Positions 45,585 to 55,992 are shown, counted from the first letter of the stretch. The stretch: 64,000 nucleotides of DNA from Tupaia tana (GCA_026018925.1 JAKSZU010000006.1:197023449-197087448); one strand, 5' to 3'. Numbers and translations: made by a program. Notes: generated by a model from the letters alone, not told the origin.

Positions 45585-45769
45585 ACAGAGCTTTGCTTTG
45601 TTGTTCAATTAGTTTGCTAGAATAAATTCCCAAGAGTATGCACTGACCAGTTCAAAAGATCTGAACATTTGCATATGTATAGTACCCCCTGCTGCTGTCC
45701 CAAAGTGCCAAAGCAATTTAGCATGCCATTAGCAATGACAAAGATATGAAGCTTTTGTCACCAATTGGA

Positions 45770-45900
45770 CTTTAAACAAATATTTATTGAGTATCTAACA
45801 TGGAAGGCCACTTTTGTGGATACAAGTCAGCAGCAAATAAAACAGACAATATGATTTGTTGGCATAGAGCTTATAAGTAGTAGGAGGAGGAGGCTGGTTT
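45770..45900 (-). mobile_element. L2 3' end fragment
   Basis: AAACAAATATTTATTGAGTATC then AACATGGAAGGCCAC and AGCAAATAAAACAGACAATA, reversed L2 terminus. Confidence 0.7.
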
Positions 45901-45904
45901 ATTA

Positions 45905-46690
45905 GATGTGAAGTCATTTTCTCTAAGTGCTGCTTCAGTTTCATGTTCTTGGTTACTTGTGAAGGTGATCAACATTCTGTGTTTCTCTGCTGTTGTCTTC
46001 ACAGTTGTGTGAACTGCTTATTCATGTCTTTTTTCCGTGTATTGAGTCATAATGTGAAGGCACATGAGATATTTTACAGCTTCTGTTTGCCTCCACTTTC
46101 CCGTGTGGCCTCCTGCAATCCGGGATGATTGCCATTAGGACTCTGCCCTGTAACCACCGTGCAAAGAATATACTCCCAGTCAAGAAAAATTCACCTGCCA
46201 TGGATCCCATTTCCTTCTCTTTGGGGCCTTGTATTTTCCAATGGCTCTTCAGGAGACACTGTCTCCAGCTTCTTTGTCTCTAGAGAAGTTTCTTCTCTTG
46301 TCATTGAAATTGATTTTGTAGGCTAGCGATCCTAATTCTTTCCATGTCTTTTCTCAGTGTTTCCTTTCTATCTGTCTTCCGGAGTGGGAACTCCCCTAGA
46401 GAGCAAAATCCCAGGGTAACCACATCCTGCCATAGCCTAGACTATTCCAATATTCCAGTCTCCAGAGTCTTGCCAGATCTAGATGGGCAGCAGGTCGGCT
46501 CCTTCTCCCTGTGCACAGGCAGGATCCCTACTCCTCCAAGGCTGGCCTCCTTTGTGCCCCAATAGCCTGCACCTTCAGAAAGAACTGGCCCACTGCTCTC
46601 ACCCCCCTGGGAGAGTTTCTACCTCAGTCATGTTTGATGTGGTGCTTTCCCATCTGCTGAACTAAGTTATTTTATTCTTGTTCTTGCACA
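45905..46690. other. Repeat-poor block, no gene recognised
   Basis: Higher GC than the surroundings, no transposon recognised. Several overlapping frames of 60-73 codons occur in different phases but none has a domain or a convincing exon boundary. Confidence 0.4.
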
Positions 46691-46694
46691 TCAA

Positions 46695-46930
46695 TTACAA
46701 TACTTTGTGTAGCCAAATCTGTCAGTCTTTTCCTTTATGATTTCTTCTGTCACTTTAAGGTATAAAAAAAAAGAAAGAAAAAATAGAAAAGAAAAGAATA
46801 AATACTGGTTTCTACGAAGATCTGACAGGCAATAAAATATTTTTGGCTTTTTTCTAATGTCTAATACTTTAACCATTCAAAATTTATTTTGATTATAAGG
46901 TATTAAGTAGGACCAATTAAGAAAAAATTC
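46695..46930 (-). mobile_element. L1 ORF2 3' fragment
   Basis: GTCTTTTCCTTTATGATTTC and ATTCAAAATTTATTTTGATT are reversed L1 ORF2 sequence; an A-rich patch at 46767-46800 interrupts it. Confidence 0.6.
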
Positions 46931-46933
46931 TAA

Positions 46934-47185
46934 GGCCAGCCTTATAACCCAGTGGTTAAGAGAGCTGGATCCCACATAGCCAAATGAGGTTCAAATCTCA
47001 GCCCCAGAGGCTTAAAAAACATGCCAGGCACACGTGTGTGTATGTTCAGTTTCCTGGCAGGATGGAGAAATGGAGAAGAGGTTGCAATGTGACGACATCC
47101 CATTGGGGGTTGTTTTCTCCTGCTCTCTCTCTCTGTTTCTCTCTGGTGAGCACACATGCCCTCTGGCACTTAAAAAAAAAGCTCA
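46934..47185 (+). mobile_element. CYN-like tRNA SINE, older subfamily
   Basis: AGGCCAGCCTTATAACCCAGTGG head, GGTTCAAATCTCAG box B, GGAGAAGAGGTTGCAATGTG and CTCTGGTGAGCACACATGCC. Confidence 0.85.
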
Positions 47186-47394
47186 AAAAATATAGCTAAG
47201 GATTCTAAATGTTCATTAACTAATTCTTTACTTCACTCTTTTTTAAAGCTGTCTCTTAACATCTATAATATCTTCATATAGAATATGCTTATTCCAGAAT
47301 ATGCTATTCTATTTATCTACATCCTTATCTGGGTAAGATGTTCTACTTTATTGTTCCTTTTTCACAAAATACTAGTTAATGTTCTTGGTTGGTA

Positions 47395-47620
47395 AGTGCA
47401 TGGGCACTGGAGCTAGACATTTGTTAGTCATTGCATGAACTTGGGCTAATTACTTCACCTCCCTCATTCTTGTTTTTCTTATTGGTTAAATGAGGTAGTA
47501 AAGACAGTGGTCTGTTTGTGTGAAGATAGGTGAGATATTCACTATATGTAAAGCATTTAGAATGATGCCTTTAATGCCTGCCATACACTAAGTATTCAAT
47601 AAATGACATTGGTTTTTACA
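47395..47620 (+). mobile_element. MIR SINE
   Basis: GGGCACTGGAGCTAGAC, ACTTGGGCTAATTACTTCACC, GTAAAGCATTTAGAATGATGCC and AAGTATTCAATAAATG: nearly full-length. Confidence 0.85.
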
Positions 47621-47629
47621 AATAATTAT

Positions 47630-48380
47630 AACTATTGTTAAATTCAAAAATTGTATTGATATTTTTGAGTTGGATTGTACCCAGCCTACAAATCAACTGA
47701 ATTAAACTAAAATCTTTCTGATTTATAATTACTTTCGAGGACAATAGTGTGCCTCTCCATTCACCTTCTATAATATTTAAGTTTTATACTTTTGTTATAT
47801 TAAATAAGACATGCCTTATTGTTATATGACCACTTATTATTAAATAATTTAACTATTATTTTATTATTCTGACATAGGATAAAAGAGCCTCCTGATTTGT
47901 GCATGTTTTTTTTTGCATTCATCTATCTGTTTTATTGAGGCATATAGCTTTTCCTAGATTATGCCTTTTAGTTTTTATTTTTCCTATATTTTTCCTTTAT
48001 TTTTTAATTTTAGTTTATTTTTTTTAATTACTTTAAAAATTTTTACATGCAATCACTGTGTATCATTACAATACCAACTGAATTTTTCCATCATCAATAT
48101 ACTGTATATTGGTTCAGTCAAAAATATTACCATATATTTTCATCAAAAGACAATTTTCCATTTTTATAAAAGTATACAATCTAAACATCTAAAACTGTCA
48201 GCCAAATTTTAATTCTTCTACTTTCTTTTTATATTTTCTTTCATTGACCAGAACTTCCAAAGCAATATTGAACAGATATGAGAATGGTCATCTTTGTTTT
48301 TTTATAGGTTTTGAGGAAAAATTTCTCACAGAAGGAAGGAGAGGAGATTTTGAAATAAGGTGTGAAGATTAATTAATGCT
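47630..48380 (-). mobile_element. L1 ORF2 fragment, with an insertion
   Basis: GTGTGCCTCTCCATTCACC (47748) and, after 48230, CTTTCATTGACCAGAAC and GAACAGATATGAGAATGG are reversed L1 ORF2. The 47990-48230 block is foreign to L1 ORF2. Confidence 0.6.
47990..48230 (-). mobile_element. Insert resembling the 3' tail of the ORF1-only element
   Basis: TTTAATTACTTTAAAAATTTTTACATGC, then CATCAATATACTGTATATTGG and GTTCAGTCAAAAATATTACC show the same order as 20349-20460 and 20650-20790 (AATTTACATT, ACTGCATAGTGG, CAGTCAAGCCAAAGATATTAC). Diverged but colinear. Confidence 0.45.
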
Positions 48381-48936
48381 GGTGGTATTTGTTAATAACT
48401 AGAAATTTAGAACACATTTCACAATATCTCTCAATCCTTATTTATTCACTAGGAAGATGAAGATAAGAACATCTGTATTTCAGGGTCACAGAAATAACTG
48501 AACCATTATATGTAAAAGGCCTGACATTCAAGGCATTTTATTTTCATCTAGTACATTTCATATCTGTTAAGGAAATCTATTGTTCTATCCCCAACTTTGT
48601 AATACTTCTATGAAAAGTGAGCATTCAAATGGATAGTTTAAATGTATTGACTTTGTAATTAAAATCCAACTTGAAACTATTTCCCAGGGGAAAAAGGGGG
48701 ATATTTTATTTCATGTCATTTGGTATCTTATAATTTATTTCTAGGTCCTAAAAATGCACTTGTCTCATAGTACTTATGCAATAAATATTTACTGAGTATT
48801 TTATTGAATAAATGAGCTCAGTTAAGAAAAAGAAAATAACATTTGTTTTTCAGATAATTCAGTAGTTAGCAATTCACATGGGAATATTCCTTGGTTAGTC
48901 AAGTCCAGAAAAAACGTGAACTTGAAAACTTAGTAA

Positions 48937-48938
<2 letters not shown>
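48381..48938. other. No gene recognised
   Basis: AT-rich; weak L2-like GCAATAAATATTTACTGAG at 48778. Confidence 0.45.
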
Positions 48939-48987
<49 letters not shown>

Positions 48988-49015
48988 AACACACACACAC
49001 ACACACACACACACA
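48939..49015. repeat. (AC)n microsatellite with AAAC interruptions
   Basis: About 77 bases, interrupted twice by an extra AA. Confidence 0.97.
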
Positions 49016-49157
49016 TATTCCCATACTATTTAGAGACTTCTTTTTTTTTCTGAGAAAAAACCTTTGTTTACTAGAGGTAAAAGAAAAGTTGTTTTACGTT
49101 CTCTTTTTTAATGGTTCCTATGTAGTTACCTACACATTTTAAAGATTAGCATAATTA

Positions 49158-49402
49158 GGGTCAACCAGTAGTGTGGTGTTTAAGGCATCTGGATCCTACA
49201 TGGCCAATAATGTGGTTTGAGTCCCAGACCCAGTGGCTTGGAAAACACATCAGGCGCATGTGCCCAAACTCCTGAGAGGAAATGAAGAGACTGTGGTAGG
49301 GCCATCCCCCCAGAGGGTGCTTTCCCACTTTTCCCCTCCCTGTCTCTCTCCAGTGAGCACATGCACCCTCAAGAAGAAAGAAAGAAAGGAAAAGAAATGA
49401 AC
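49158..49402 (+). mobile_element. CYN-like tRNA SINE, older subfamily
   Basis: GGTCAACCAGTAGTGTGGTG head, GTGGTTTGAGTCCCAG box B, CCATCCCCCCAGAGGG, and a GAAA-rich tail. Short TSD CATAATT. Confidence 0.85.
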
Positions 49403-49885
49403 ATAATTGAAAAACTAATCTATCTATTAGGCTACCAAAATTTTGTTAATACGTACCACAGACACGGAAAAATGACTACATCAATCTTTATGATTACATT
49501 TAATTTGCATTAGTTCACAATAAGCATTTATACTTTCAGTGTAGAATTTTGTTGTATTTCATCTAGACAAAAATATTGAAAGCTTGAGTTACTTTTCTCT
49601 TGTTAGACCGTCACATGATATTGGAAAACATTTGAAGACTTGGTGGCAAAGCATGAAAGATAGACCATAAAATGGAAAATAGAAAGCAAAACGAGAAATA
49701 ATATAGATTACCAAATTTAGAACCTGTGTATTTCTTTAGTGATAGCTAGGGCACTGTACATTTAGGTTGTTCCATGTTTCCTTTGGGATGCATTACAACT
49801 TTGACTCCCTTTGACTATGTACTAACCATTTGGTGAGCAGTATTCATGCATTTATTCCTTTAATCCACATCACCATTAAGAGATA
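49403..49885. other. No gene recognised
   Basis: AT-rich unique-looking sequence. Confidence 0.45.
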
Positions 49886-49887
49886 TA

Positions 49888-49965
49888 TTGGGTTGTTGGA
49901 AAAATCAAGGTGCATTTTTGTATTAAAAAACAGAAAAATACATCCCAACTTTTCCAACAACCGAA
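49888..49965. mobile_element. Palindromic mariner-like MITE, family B (copy 2)
   Basis: Left arm TTGGGTTGTTGGAAAAATCA, right arm CCCAACTTTTCCAACAACCGAA. TA at 49886-49887 and 49966-49967. Length 78 bp; non-coding hairpin. Confidence 0.88.
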
Positions 49966-49974
49966 TAGATAGTA

Positions 49975-50120
49975 CTTGGTTTCCCTCAAGTTTAAAGATG
50001 AGGAAACTGAGACTCAAAGAGTTTATATTGCTTCCTGAGGTGATGCAGCTGGTTCATGCCAACAGAGGTAAGATTTGAAGCCAGATTTACCTAATTTAGG
50101 TCCACACTCATACCCCTGTG
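49975..50120 (-). mobile_element. MIR SINE fragment
   Basis: AAAGATGAGGAAACTGAGAC, CTGAGGTGATGCAGCTGG and AAGATTTGAAGCCAG. Confidence 0.82.
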
Positions 50121-50849
50121 TTCTGCAGCCTATAAGGAGAGACTGCATTTGTGTACAGGTTTTTTTCATTTTTGTTTTTGTTTTTGACCCTTTATGGATA
50201 AAATGGCCACACACATCTGATCTATCAGCAGCAGCTATATAAATCCTGGACACTAAGCTAACTCTCTGTGAAAATAGCAGCTTTCTCTCATGCATAATAT
50301 CACATGCAGATCGACAGATTTAAAACAGCCACAATCTGCCCAATAAGTGCACTTATCAAGACAGTGGCTGCTCTGCAAGAGGAGACAGGAGCTGGAATGT
50401 CAGGATAGAGCAAGATCCAGGTTATTGATGCTATTCTGGTACTTAGGTTGAGTGGTGGTTTTTAATGTCTTCTTCAGTATGTATCAAATTTGTATAAAAT
50501 ATAATTTGAAATATTAAACAAAGTAGAAATCAACCTTCTGGGTAAATTTCAAAGAACACGAACATTCAATTAATAATTCATATTTTTTCTATTCTATGTC
50601 ATTCTACAATGACCAAAAAGGTACCTATAAGCCCTTCATTCTTTTCTCTTGACAATCACATCATCTTGGGCAGAAGGTCTGGGATTTACCAGTCACTTTT
50701 GGAAGTTATTTGTGTTGGAAAATAAAGCAAAATGTCTTTCTTTAAGGGTTAGTCCTCCTTTTGTCAAAGTTTCAAGGGGCTAAGAAAACAGAATTTGAAA
50801 AGCCTCCTGTTTCACTGCATCAAAGGGCCAGGGACATACTTTATTCCTT
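50121..50849. other. Repeat-poor block, no gene recognised
   Basis: 50200-50440 is of mixed composition (ATGCATAATATCACATGCAG) and could be non-coding conserved sequence; no direct evidence. Confidence 0.35.
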
Positions 50850-50945
50850 TTGCAAAATCCCAAAGCACCCAGTACAAGGCCTTGCACTTAGTAGGTGGAC
50901 AAGTAATGCTTATTAATCAATATATGAATGGATGAGTCATGTCTC
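50850..50945 (+). mobile_element. L2 3' end fragment
   Basis: CAAAGCACCCAGTACAAGGC, TTGCACTTAGTAGGTGGAC and ATATGAATGGATG. Confidence 0.65.
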
Positions 50946-51454
50946 ACAATTTCCACAGAGATCCCTAAATGTCAGTCCTCTTGAAATGTGAACATGCATC
51001 CCCACCTACTAATAATTTCATAATGAACCACCCACGATCACAATCTTGTATGAATATCCCCTGTGTTCCCCAAATCCTTCGTGACCTATGGACACAATTG
51101 CTAACATGAATCATGCTTCTACCATTGCTCCCACACAATGAGTATTTTTAATGCTGCAGTATTTCCTGAAGTCAAGCACTCAGGAAATGACTTTTGCAAT
51201 AATGACCTCCCCCCTCCCTCTTCCACTTATCCCCACCACAGAATCCTAGAATAGCTGAACAGTTGTCCAGATACCTAGAATTATTCAATAAGCTTCACAA
51301 CCTGTCTTCTGTTTCCTAGCAAAATCACAAAGTTAACCTCTTGTCCTTTGGAATTTGAAAGAAATGTGTCTATGAACCAGGTAAACCTCTATTTGTGCTT
51401 TATAGTTCACCCTTTAACCAGTCTCCACACAATGGAACAAAATCAGAATAACAT
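50946..51454. other. No gene recognised
   Basis: No domain, no repeat identified. Confidence 0.45.
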
Positions 51455-51660
51455 AGAAGTTAAAGGTATGGGCTCCAGGGTTTAATAATACTGGCACCAA
51501 ATTCTGACCCTGCAACCCAGTATGTGGCTTCAGGCAAGTCATTTAGCCTCAATGTTTTCATCTATAAAATGGAAATAATAGCAGGAATTATTTCTTGGAA
51601 TAACAGTGTTCTAATGTAAACTGTAGATTTTCAGGCCTGATACCAAGCAAATGTTCCATA
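51455..51660 (+). mobile_element. MIR SINE
   Basis: GGTATGGGCTCCAGGG, TATGTGGCTTCAGGCAAGTC, CATCTATAAAATGGAAATAA and ACCAAGCAAATGTTCC. Confidence 0.87.
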
Positions 51661-52158
51661 CTTTCCAATAGTTATTATTGTGTCAAGTTCTCCCAGACAT
51701 TGGGCCTGGTCAGTCTCTGTTAGACACTTTTTGGACATAGCAGTCATAGTGACAACTGAGGGCCTGTGCATCTGACACTTTCAGAATCTCACTAGGCTCA
51801 ACCCATTAGAGGGAGTATTTTCAGACCACCCTTTGAGAATCAGAAATACCAAGCAAGATAAGATGGTGAAAGGATAGGTTGGGTGGGACCAAAGAGGCTT
51901 GTAAAACTACTTAGGCACACCGAGGTTCAGAGCAAACAAAGAAACTGCCACACAAGGGAGAGCAGAGAGCTATTTACACTGCGAGGTACCTTTGAATCCC
52001 CATGATAGAAGTCTACAGTTCTCTGGGAAGGAGTGTCTTAGGTCTTTTCTTAGAGACACCCAGGATTCAGTTGTGCTGTTACGCATTGCTAAGACTCTGT
52101 ACTCTACAGGAAATAGAAGTCCAAATCGAAGTCCCAGTTTTTATTCTCTATACAACCT
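51661..52158. other. No gene recognised
   Basis: The frame 51992-52198 runs into the 7SL-like SINE and has no domain. Confidence 0.45.
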
Positions 52159-52370
52159 AAAGGCAGCTGTGATAGCATGTATCTGTGGTTCTATCTAACT
52201 GGGAAGCTGAGACAGGAAGATCGTGAGCTCAAGGCTGGCCTGGACAACTCAGCAAGACACTGTCTGAAAAAGAGCCATGCATGATGGTGGGTGCCTGTGG
52301 TCCCAGCTGGGAGGCAGAAGCAGGTAGGTCTTGGCATTTCAAGACCCTGTCATTTTAAAAAAAAAGAAAC
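52159..52370 (+). mobile_element. Dimeric 7SL/Alu-like SINE
   Basis: First unit: GATAGCATGTATCTGTGGTTC, GGGAAGCTGAGACAGGAAGATCG, GGCTGGCCTGGACAACTCAGC, AAGACACTGTCTG. Second unit: GCCATGCATGATGGTGGGTGCC, TGTGGTCCCAGCTGGGAGGC, then AAGACCCTGTC and an A run (52357-52365). The motif order is that of the Alu domain of 7SL RNA in both units. An ancient B1-like or FLAM/FRAM-like origin fits. No clear TSD. Confidence 0.75.
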
Positions 52371-53166
52371 CATGCAGCAAAGATAATGATGAAAATGACA
52401 CTTTAACTATAAGGAATAGGCTCCTGATCTTTTCATCGGACCATCTGACAAGCTTCCCAAGGGATTTTTCTGAGGCCTTGCAAACAGCACAGGCTGAGCA
52501 GCCACTCAAGAGGATGCCCTGGAGTGCTGCCAAGTTGCAATTGCCCTGGAAGTCAGATTCAAAGGCTCAGACACCAGGGCAGAAGGTGTGAGGCATCATC
52601 CCTAAGCCACCAAGTAGTCAGCCCAGCAGAGGAGCACAAAGCAAGATGCCTTGGAAGAATTTCTTCAGTGGTGCAGACATGAAGAATATAACCCTGCCGG
52701 CAATGTGGGAAGCCCAGCAGCAGCCGGCACACGCTGGCCCTGGCAATCAGTAACTGGTTGGCTCAGGCTGAGCAAAACCTTTCTATGAACATGGCATGAA
52801 AGCAGACCCCTCAGAGGCTCACTCTCTGTAAAGGTTAAGGATCAACGACAAAAAGACATTAGCCCCTCTCCTAAGTGATATTTCATGGCCATCAAACTGC
52901 CATCACAGTCCCATCAAAGGACCAGCCCATCTACAAAGGCTGGTGGGAGACACTTTCAGCAATTTAGACGCATTGGCAGTCCTGGGGAGGGGAACACAAT
53001 CTATAGGGTCTATTTATGAAAGGCAGCACTTTGCATAACAAATGTCTCATGCATAATCTTTACTTGGCACAATTCTTTCTGGACTCAATAAAAGGAATTA
53101 CTCTCTGCCCTTATTAAGAGGGAGATAAAGCAGCCAATATTTCTATAAATCAACAAGCAAGATTAG
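52371..53166. other. Repeat-poor block, no gene recognised
   Basis: Moderate GC, no transposon recognised. Frame 52331-52591 begins in the SINE tail and has no domain. The octamer/SOX-like site is listed separately. Confidence 0.4.
53029..53044 (+). promoter_or_regulatory. Possible POU/SOX composite site
   Basis: CTTTGCATAACAAATG joins an octamer-like TTTGCAT directly to AACAAA, the arrangement of the POU5F1-SOX2 composite motif in one orientation. A second ATGCATAAT follows at 53049. Single motif match; could be chance. Confidence 0.25.
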
Positions 53167-53168
53167 TA

Positions 53169-53238
53169 TTGGGTCGTTGGAAAAGTCATGATGCATTTTT
53201 GCATAGAAAAACACGTTACGACTTTTCCAGTGACCTAA
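53169..53238. mobile_element. Palindromic mariner-like MITE, family B (copy 3)
   Basis: TTGGGTCGTTGGAAAAGTCA at the left, ACGACTTTTCCAGTGACCTAA at the right, central GCATTTTTGCATAG. TA at 53167-53168 and 53239-53240. 70 bp. Confidence 0.88.
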
Positions 53239-53339
53239 TATATTATACAAGGACTCCTCCAATTTGCATCTGGAGACTGCCTGCTCTGTGTGACCATGAG
53301 CATGTCAAGTCAGCTCCTGGGCCTTAGTTTTCTATCTAT

Positions 53340-53574
53340 AAAAATTTTTTAAAGTTTATTTGTTTATCTCTTCCATAGGAGAGAGACAGAGAGAAAGAGA
53401 CAGTGACAGGTACCCTCAACAGGTCTTCATGATGAGATCCACCTCAGCCTCAGTCAGCCAGGCACACATGCACCCGGTGTGTGCAAGGACATCTTGGGAT
53501 ACAAATCAGGGACCTTCCCATGTGGCCTGAGCATTGCAGAGCCTTGCATCACTGCTGTGCCACCACAGCCAGCT
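53340..53574 (-). mobile_element. Type-C SINE, well preserved
   Basis: CTCTTCCATAGGAGAGAG, CCCTCAACAGGTCTTCATG, CCTCAGCCTCAGTCAGCCAGG, TTCCCATGTGGCCTGAGC and GTGCCACCACAGCCAGCT. On the minus strand the head has GGTGGCACAGCAG, a box A-like element. Confidence 0.85.
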
Positions 53575-53575
53575 G

Positions 53576-54022
53576 ATAAACCCTTTCTTATTAAGGTGAC
53601 ATTTTGTGGGTTCCTCTGAATGTTCCCACCCTAGTTTATTCTTTTTGAGTGTTTCTTTTTTGTTGTTGTTGTTGGTTTTTTTTTTTTCTTTTTTAAGCAT
53701 GCATGCAATAAAGTGCTTAACATGATAGAGTATTCTTACTTAGAATTTTACACCTCACAGTGGGTGGAAGATGGTGATGCGGTGATGCTGATTTTCTCCT
53801 TATACCAGAATTGAAGGTCATGTTAGAGATGAAAAAGCTAGATAATCAAAGACACAGGGAACATGTCAGTCATATCACTCAGACTAGAATTCTAGAGTCC
53901 TGACTCATTACAGTCTGGTGAGTTAGACCTCTGAGCATCCTATGGCGAGTTCATGATGCATCTCTCCATGACATGTGTAGTGCTGCTTTGGTCAGGACAG
54001 GAGAGGAAAGAAGTGGTAGTCG
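53576..54022. other. No gene recognised
   Basis: Contains a T-rich patch at 53646-53695 that produces a Lys/Asn-rich minus-strand frame of no significance. Confidence 0.5.
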
Positions 54023-54037
54023 GAGAAGACATTTTTT

Positions 54038-54232
54038 TAAATTATGTATTAAATTAATTAATTAATTAATTATTATTATTATCATTATTATTATTAATTT
54101 GCTACAGGGTATGTGTGTCTACCAGGAAGAGACAAAGAGAAAGTGAGAAAGCAAGCTGCCAGGCTCAGGACTCCAACCACAGTCAGTCATGTGTGAATCT
54201 AGCACCTTAACTACCACACCACTTGCTGGCCC
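54038..54232 (-). mobile_element. Type-D (short) CYN-head SINE
   Basis: TTAA/TTA tail, ACCAGGAAGAGACAAAGAG, CAAGCTGCCAGGCTCAGG and CACTTGCTGGCCCC. TSD GAGAAGACATTTTT against GAGAAGAGATTTTT. Confidence 0.88.
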
Positions 54233-54283
54233 CTGAGAAGAGATTTTTAAGTCACAAGCAAATGCCTAGAAAAGACAAGTACT

Positions 54284-54549
54284 GGGACCAGCGGTTGGCG
54301 TAATGGCTATGTCGCTGGACTCCCACATAGTCGATGCGATTCGAGTCCCGGACCTGGTGGCTTAAACTCACGCCGGGCACGTGTGCGTGCGTGCCCAAGA
54401 TCCCAAGAGGAGAATGGAGGAGAAGGGATTGCGGTGTGGCCATCCCCCCTGTGGGGTGATTTCTCACTTTCTGTCTCCCTGTCTCTCTCTGTCTCTCTGG
54501 CGAGCGCACGCACCCTATAGCAAAAACCTCTCCAAAAAAATAAATAAAT
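54284..54549 (+). mobile_element. CYN-like tRNA SINE, young subfamily
   Basis: TSD AAAAGACAAGTACT exact at 54270-54283 and 54550-54563. Head GGGACCAGCGGTTGGCG, CpG-rich body, (AAAT)n tail. Confidence 0.96.
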
Positions 54550-54574
54550 AAAAGACAAGTACTAAGGTGTCTGG

Positions 54575-55095
54575 AAAATTATAATTCCCTTTGACATTCA
54601 AGATCTGCCATGGCTTAGTAGCTATATTTTGGATACTTAACTATGTGCCAAACTTAGAGTTTGATATAGATTATCTTATCTAAATTTTTGTTTAGATAGA
54701 TTTTTGCTATAGGGTGCATGCGCTTGCTGAAGAGACAGAGAAAGACAGAGAGACAGAAAGAGAGAAATCATCCCCCGGGGAGATGGCCATGCTGCAACCC
54801 CTTCTCTTCCATTCTCCTCTTGGGATTTTGGGCACGCATGCACACACACACAGTGCGAGTTTTAAGCTGCCCAATCTGGGACTCAAACCATGGTCTACTA
54901 TATGGGAGTCCAGCAACAAAACCATTATGCCATATGCTGGTCCCTAGATTATCTTGTTTAATCTTCAAAATAACCCATGTGATGGCCATTTTATATAAGA
55001 GGAACCTGAATTCTAAAAAGATTAAACTACTTTTCCCAAATTACAGATAGAGAGTGACAGACCTGGATTTGAACCTAGGCCCACAGACTTTAGGA
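54575..55095 (-). mobile_element. MIR SINE, split by a younger SINE
   Basis: Left GATACTTAACTATGTGCCAAAC; right TGTTTAATCTTCAAAATAACCC, CAAATTACAGATAGAGAGTG and CTGGATTTGAACCTAGG. Confidence 0.8.
54678..54944 (-). mobile_element. CYN-like tRNA SINE, nested in MIR
   Basis: Flank TAGATTATCTT at 54667-54677 and 54945-54955. Contains TGGGAGTCCAGCAACAAAACC and CATATGCTGGTCCC. Confidence 0.92.
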
Positions 55096-55116
55096 CAACA
55101 TCATAACATTATTCTG

Positions 55117-55142
55117 TTTTATTTATTTAAGAATTATTCTAT

Positions 55143-55185
<43 letters not shown>

Positions 55186-55318
55186 TTATTTGACCAGAGA
55201 GAGACAGAGAAAGAAGGAAAGTGAAAAAGCAAGCCATCAGGTACAGGACTCAAATAGTAGTCAGCCACCTTAACCAGTTCAGCACCTTAACTACCATGTC
55301 ACCTGCCAGCCCCCCGCC
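55117..55318 (-). mobile_element. Type-D (short) CYN-head SINE
   Basis: TSD ACATTATTCTG exact at 55106-55116 and 55319-55329. (TTA)n tail at 55148-55183, GACCAGAGAGAGACAGAG and CACCTGCCAGCC. Confidence 0.93.
55148..55183. repeat. (TTA)n repeat
   Basis: Twelve TTA units in the tail of the type-D SINE. Confidence 0.95.
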
Positions 55319-55329
55319 ACATTATTCTG

Positions 55330-55982
55330 ATTTCAACAAGGACTTCCACCTTACTCTGCACTCAAGACACCACCATGCCCCAGGAAAATGCACTACCCTA
55401 GTCAGATGGCACACTTCATTCTTGCTCCTGTTGATTCAGCCCCAATCTAGACTTGGTCTTCACCTTCCACTCTGCTACCCAGATTAATCCATCAAGACCC
55501 AGTTGTAATGTCTCTTCCTCTTAGCCATTCCAGTGTATCTTGAATGATCCTCTTATCTGAATTAATTTAAAATGTTATCTATTCCATTTACCTAGGGTTT
55601 TCAATATTTTCTTAAATGTGTAACATCATTCATTCACTCAATCACACACACATTCATTGTTCTTTCTTCTTAAGTAATTGCCATATATTAGAGGGTAAGA
55701 ATCATGCTATTTCTTTTGTTATCTCTCAAAGTTTTATGGTATACAATTTATAAATGAAATAATGCAGCTCTGTACTTCAGATAGGAAAATTGTATCAGAC
55801 AACATTGTAGACAGATCCCATATTTGTTGACGAAATTATTCTCTCCATTTATTTCTCAAGCATTTGACCCACTTTGTCCTCCTTCCCCCAAATTGAACTG
55901 CCCTTTAAAAGTTAGCTTTTTTGTTTGTTTGTTTGTTTGTTTGTTTCTGGAGAAATGATAAGGTTCTGGTTTTCACACTGAC
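55330..55982. other. No gene recognised
   Basis: A (GTTT)n run at 55921-55947. No domain. Confidence 0.45.
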
Positions 55983-55992
55983 GATATTAGCA

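Larger units (their letters stand above)
44640..45770 (-). mobile_element. Old L1 3' fragment split by MLT1 and SINEs
   Basis: 45610-45760 (CAAGAGTATGCACTGACC, CCCAAAGTGCCAAAGCAATTT) and 44640-44740 (CACTTAACATCATGCAATATG) look like consecutive reversed L1M-type 3' sequence, now parted by the LTR and a type-D SINE. Confidence 0.45.

Noticed and set aside
45394..45612. Asp-rich peptide (DDDDDDD)
   Set aside because: Translation of a GAT trinucleotide repeat in a SINE tail.
45905..46690. Possible exon or processed pseudogene
   Set aside because: Higher GC and several short frames, but no consistent frame, no recognised protein similarity, and no poly(A) or TSD.
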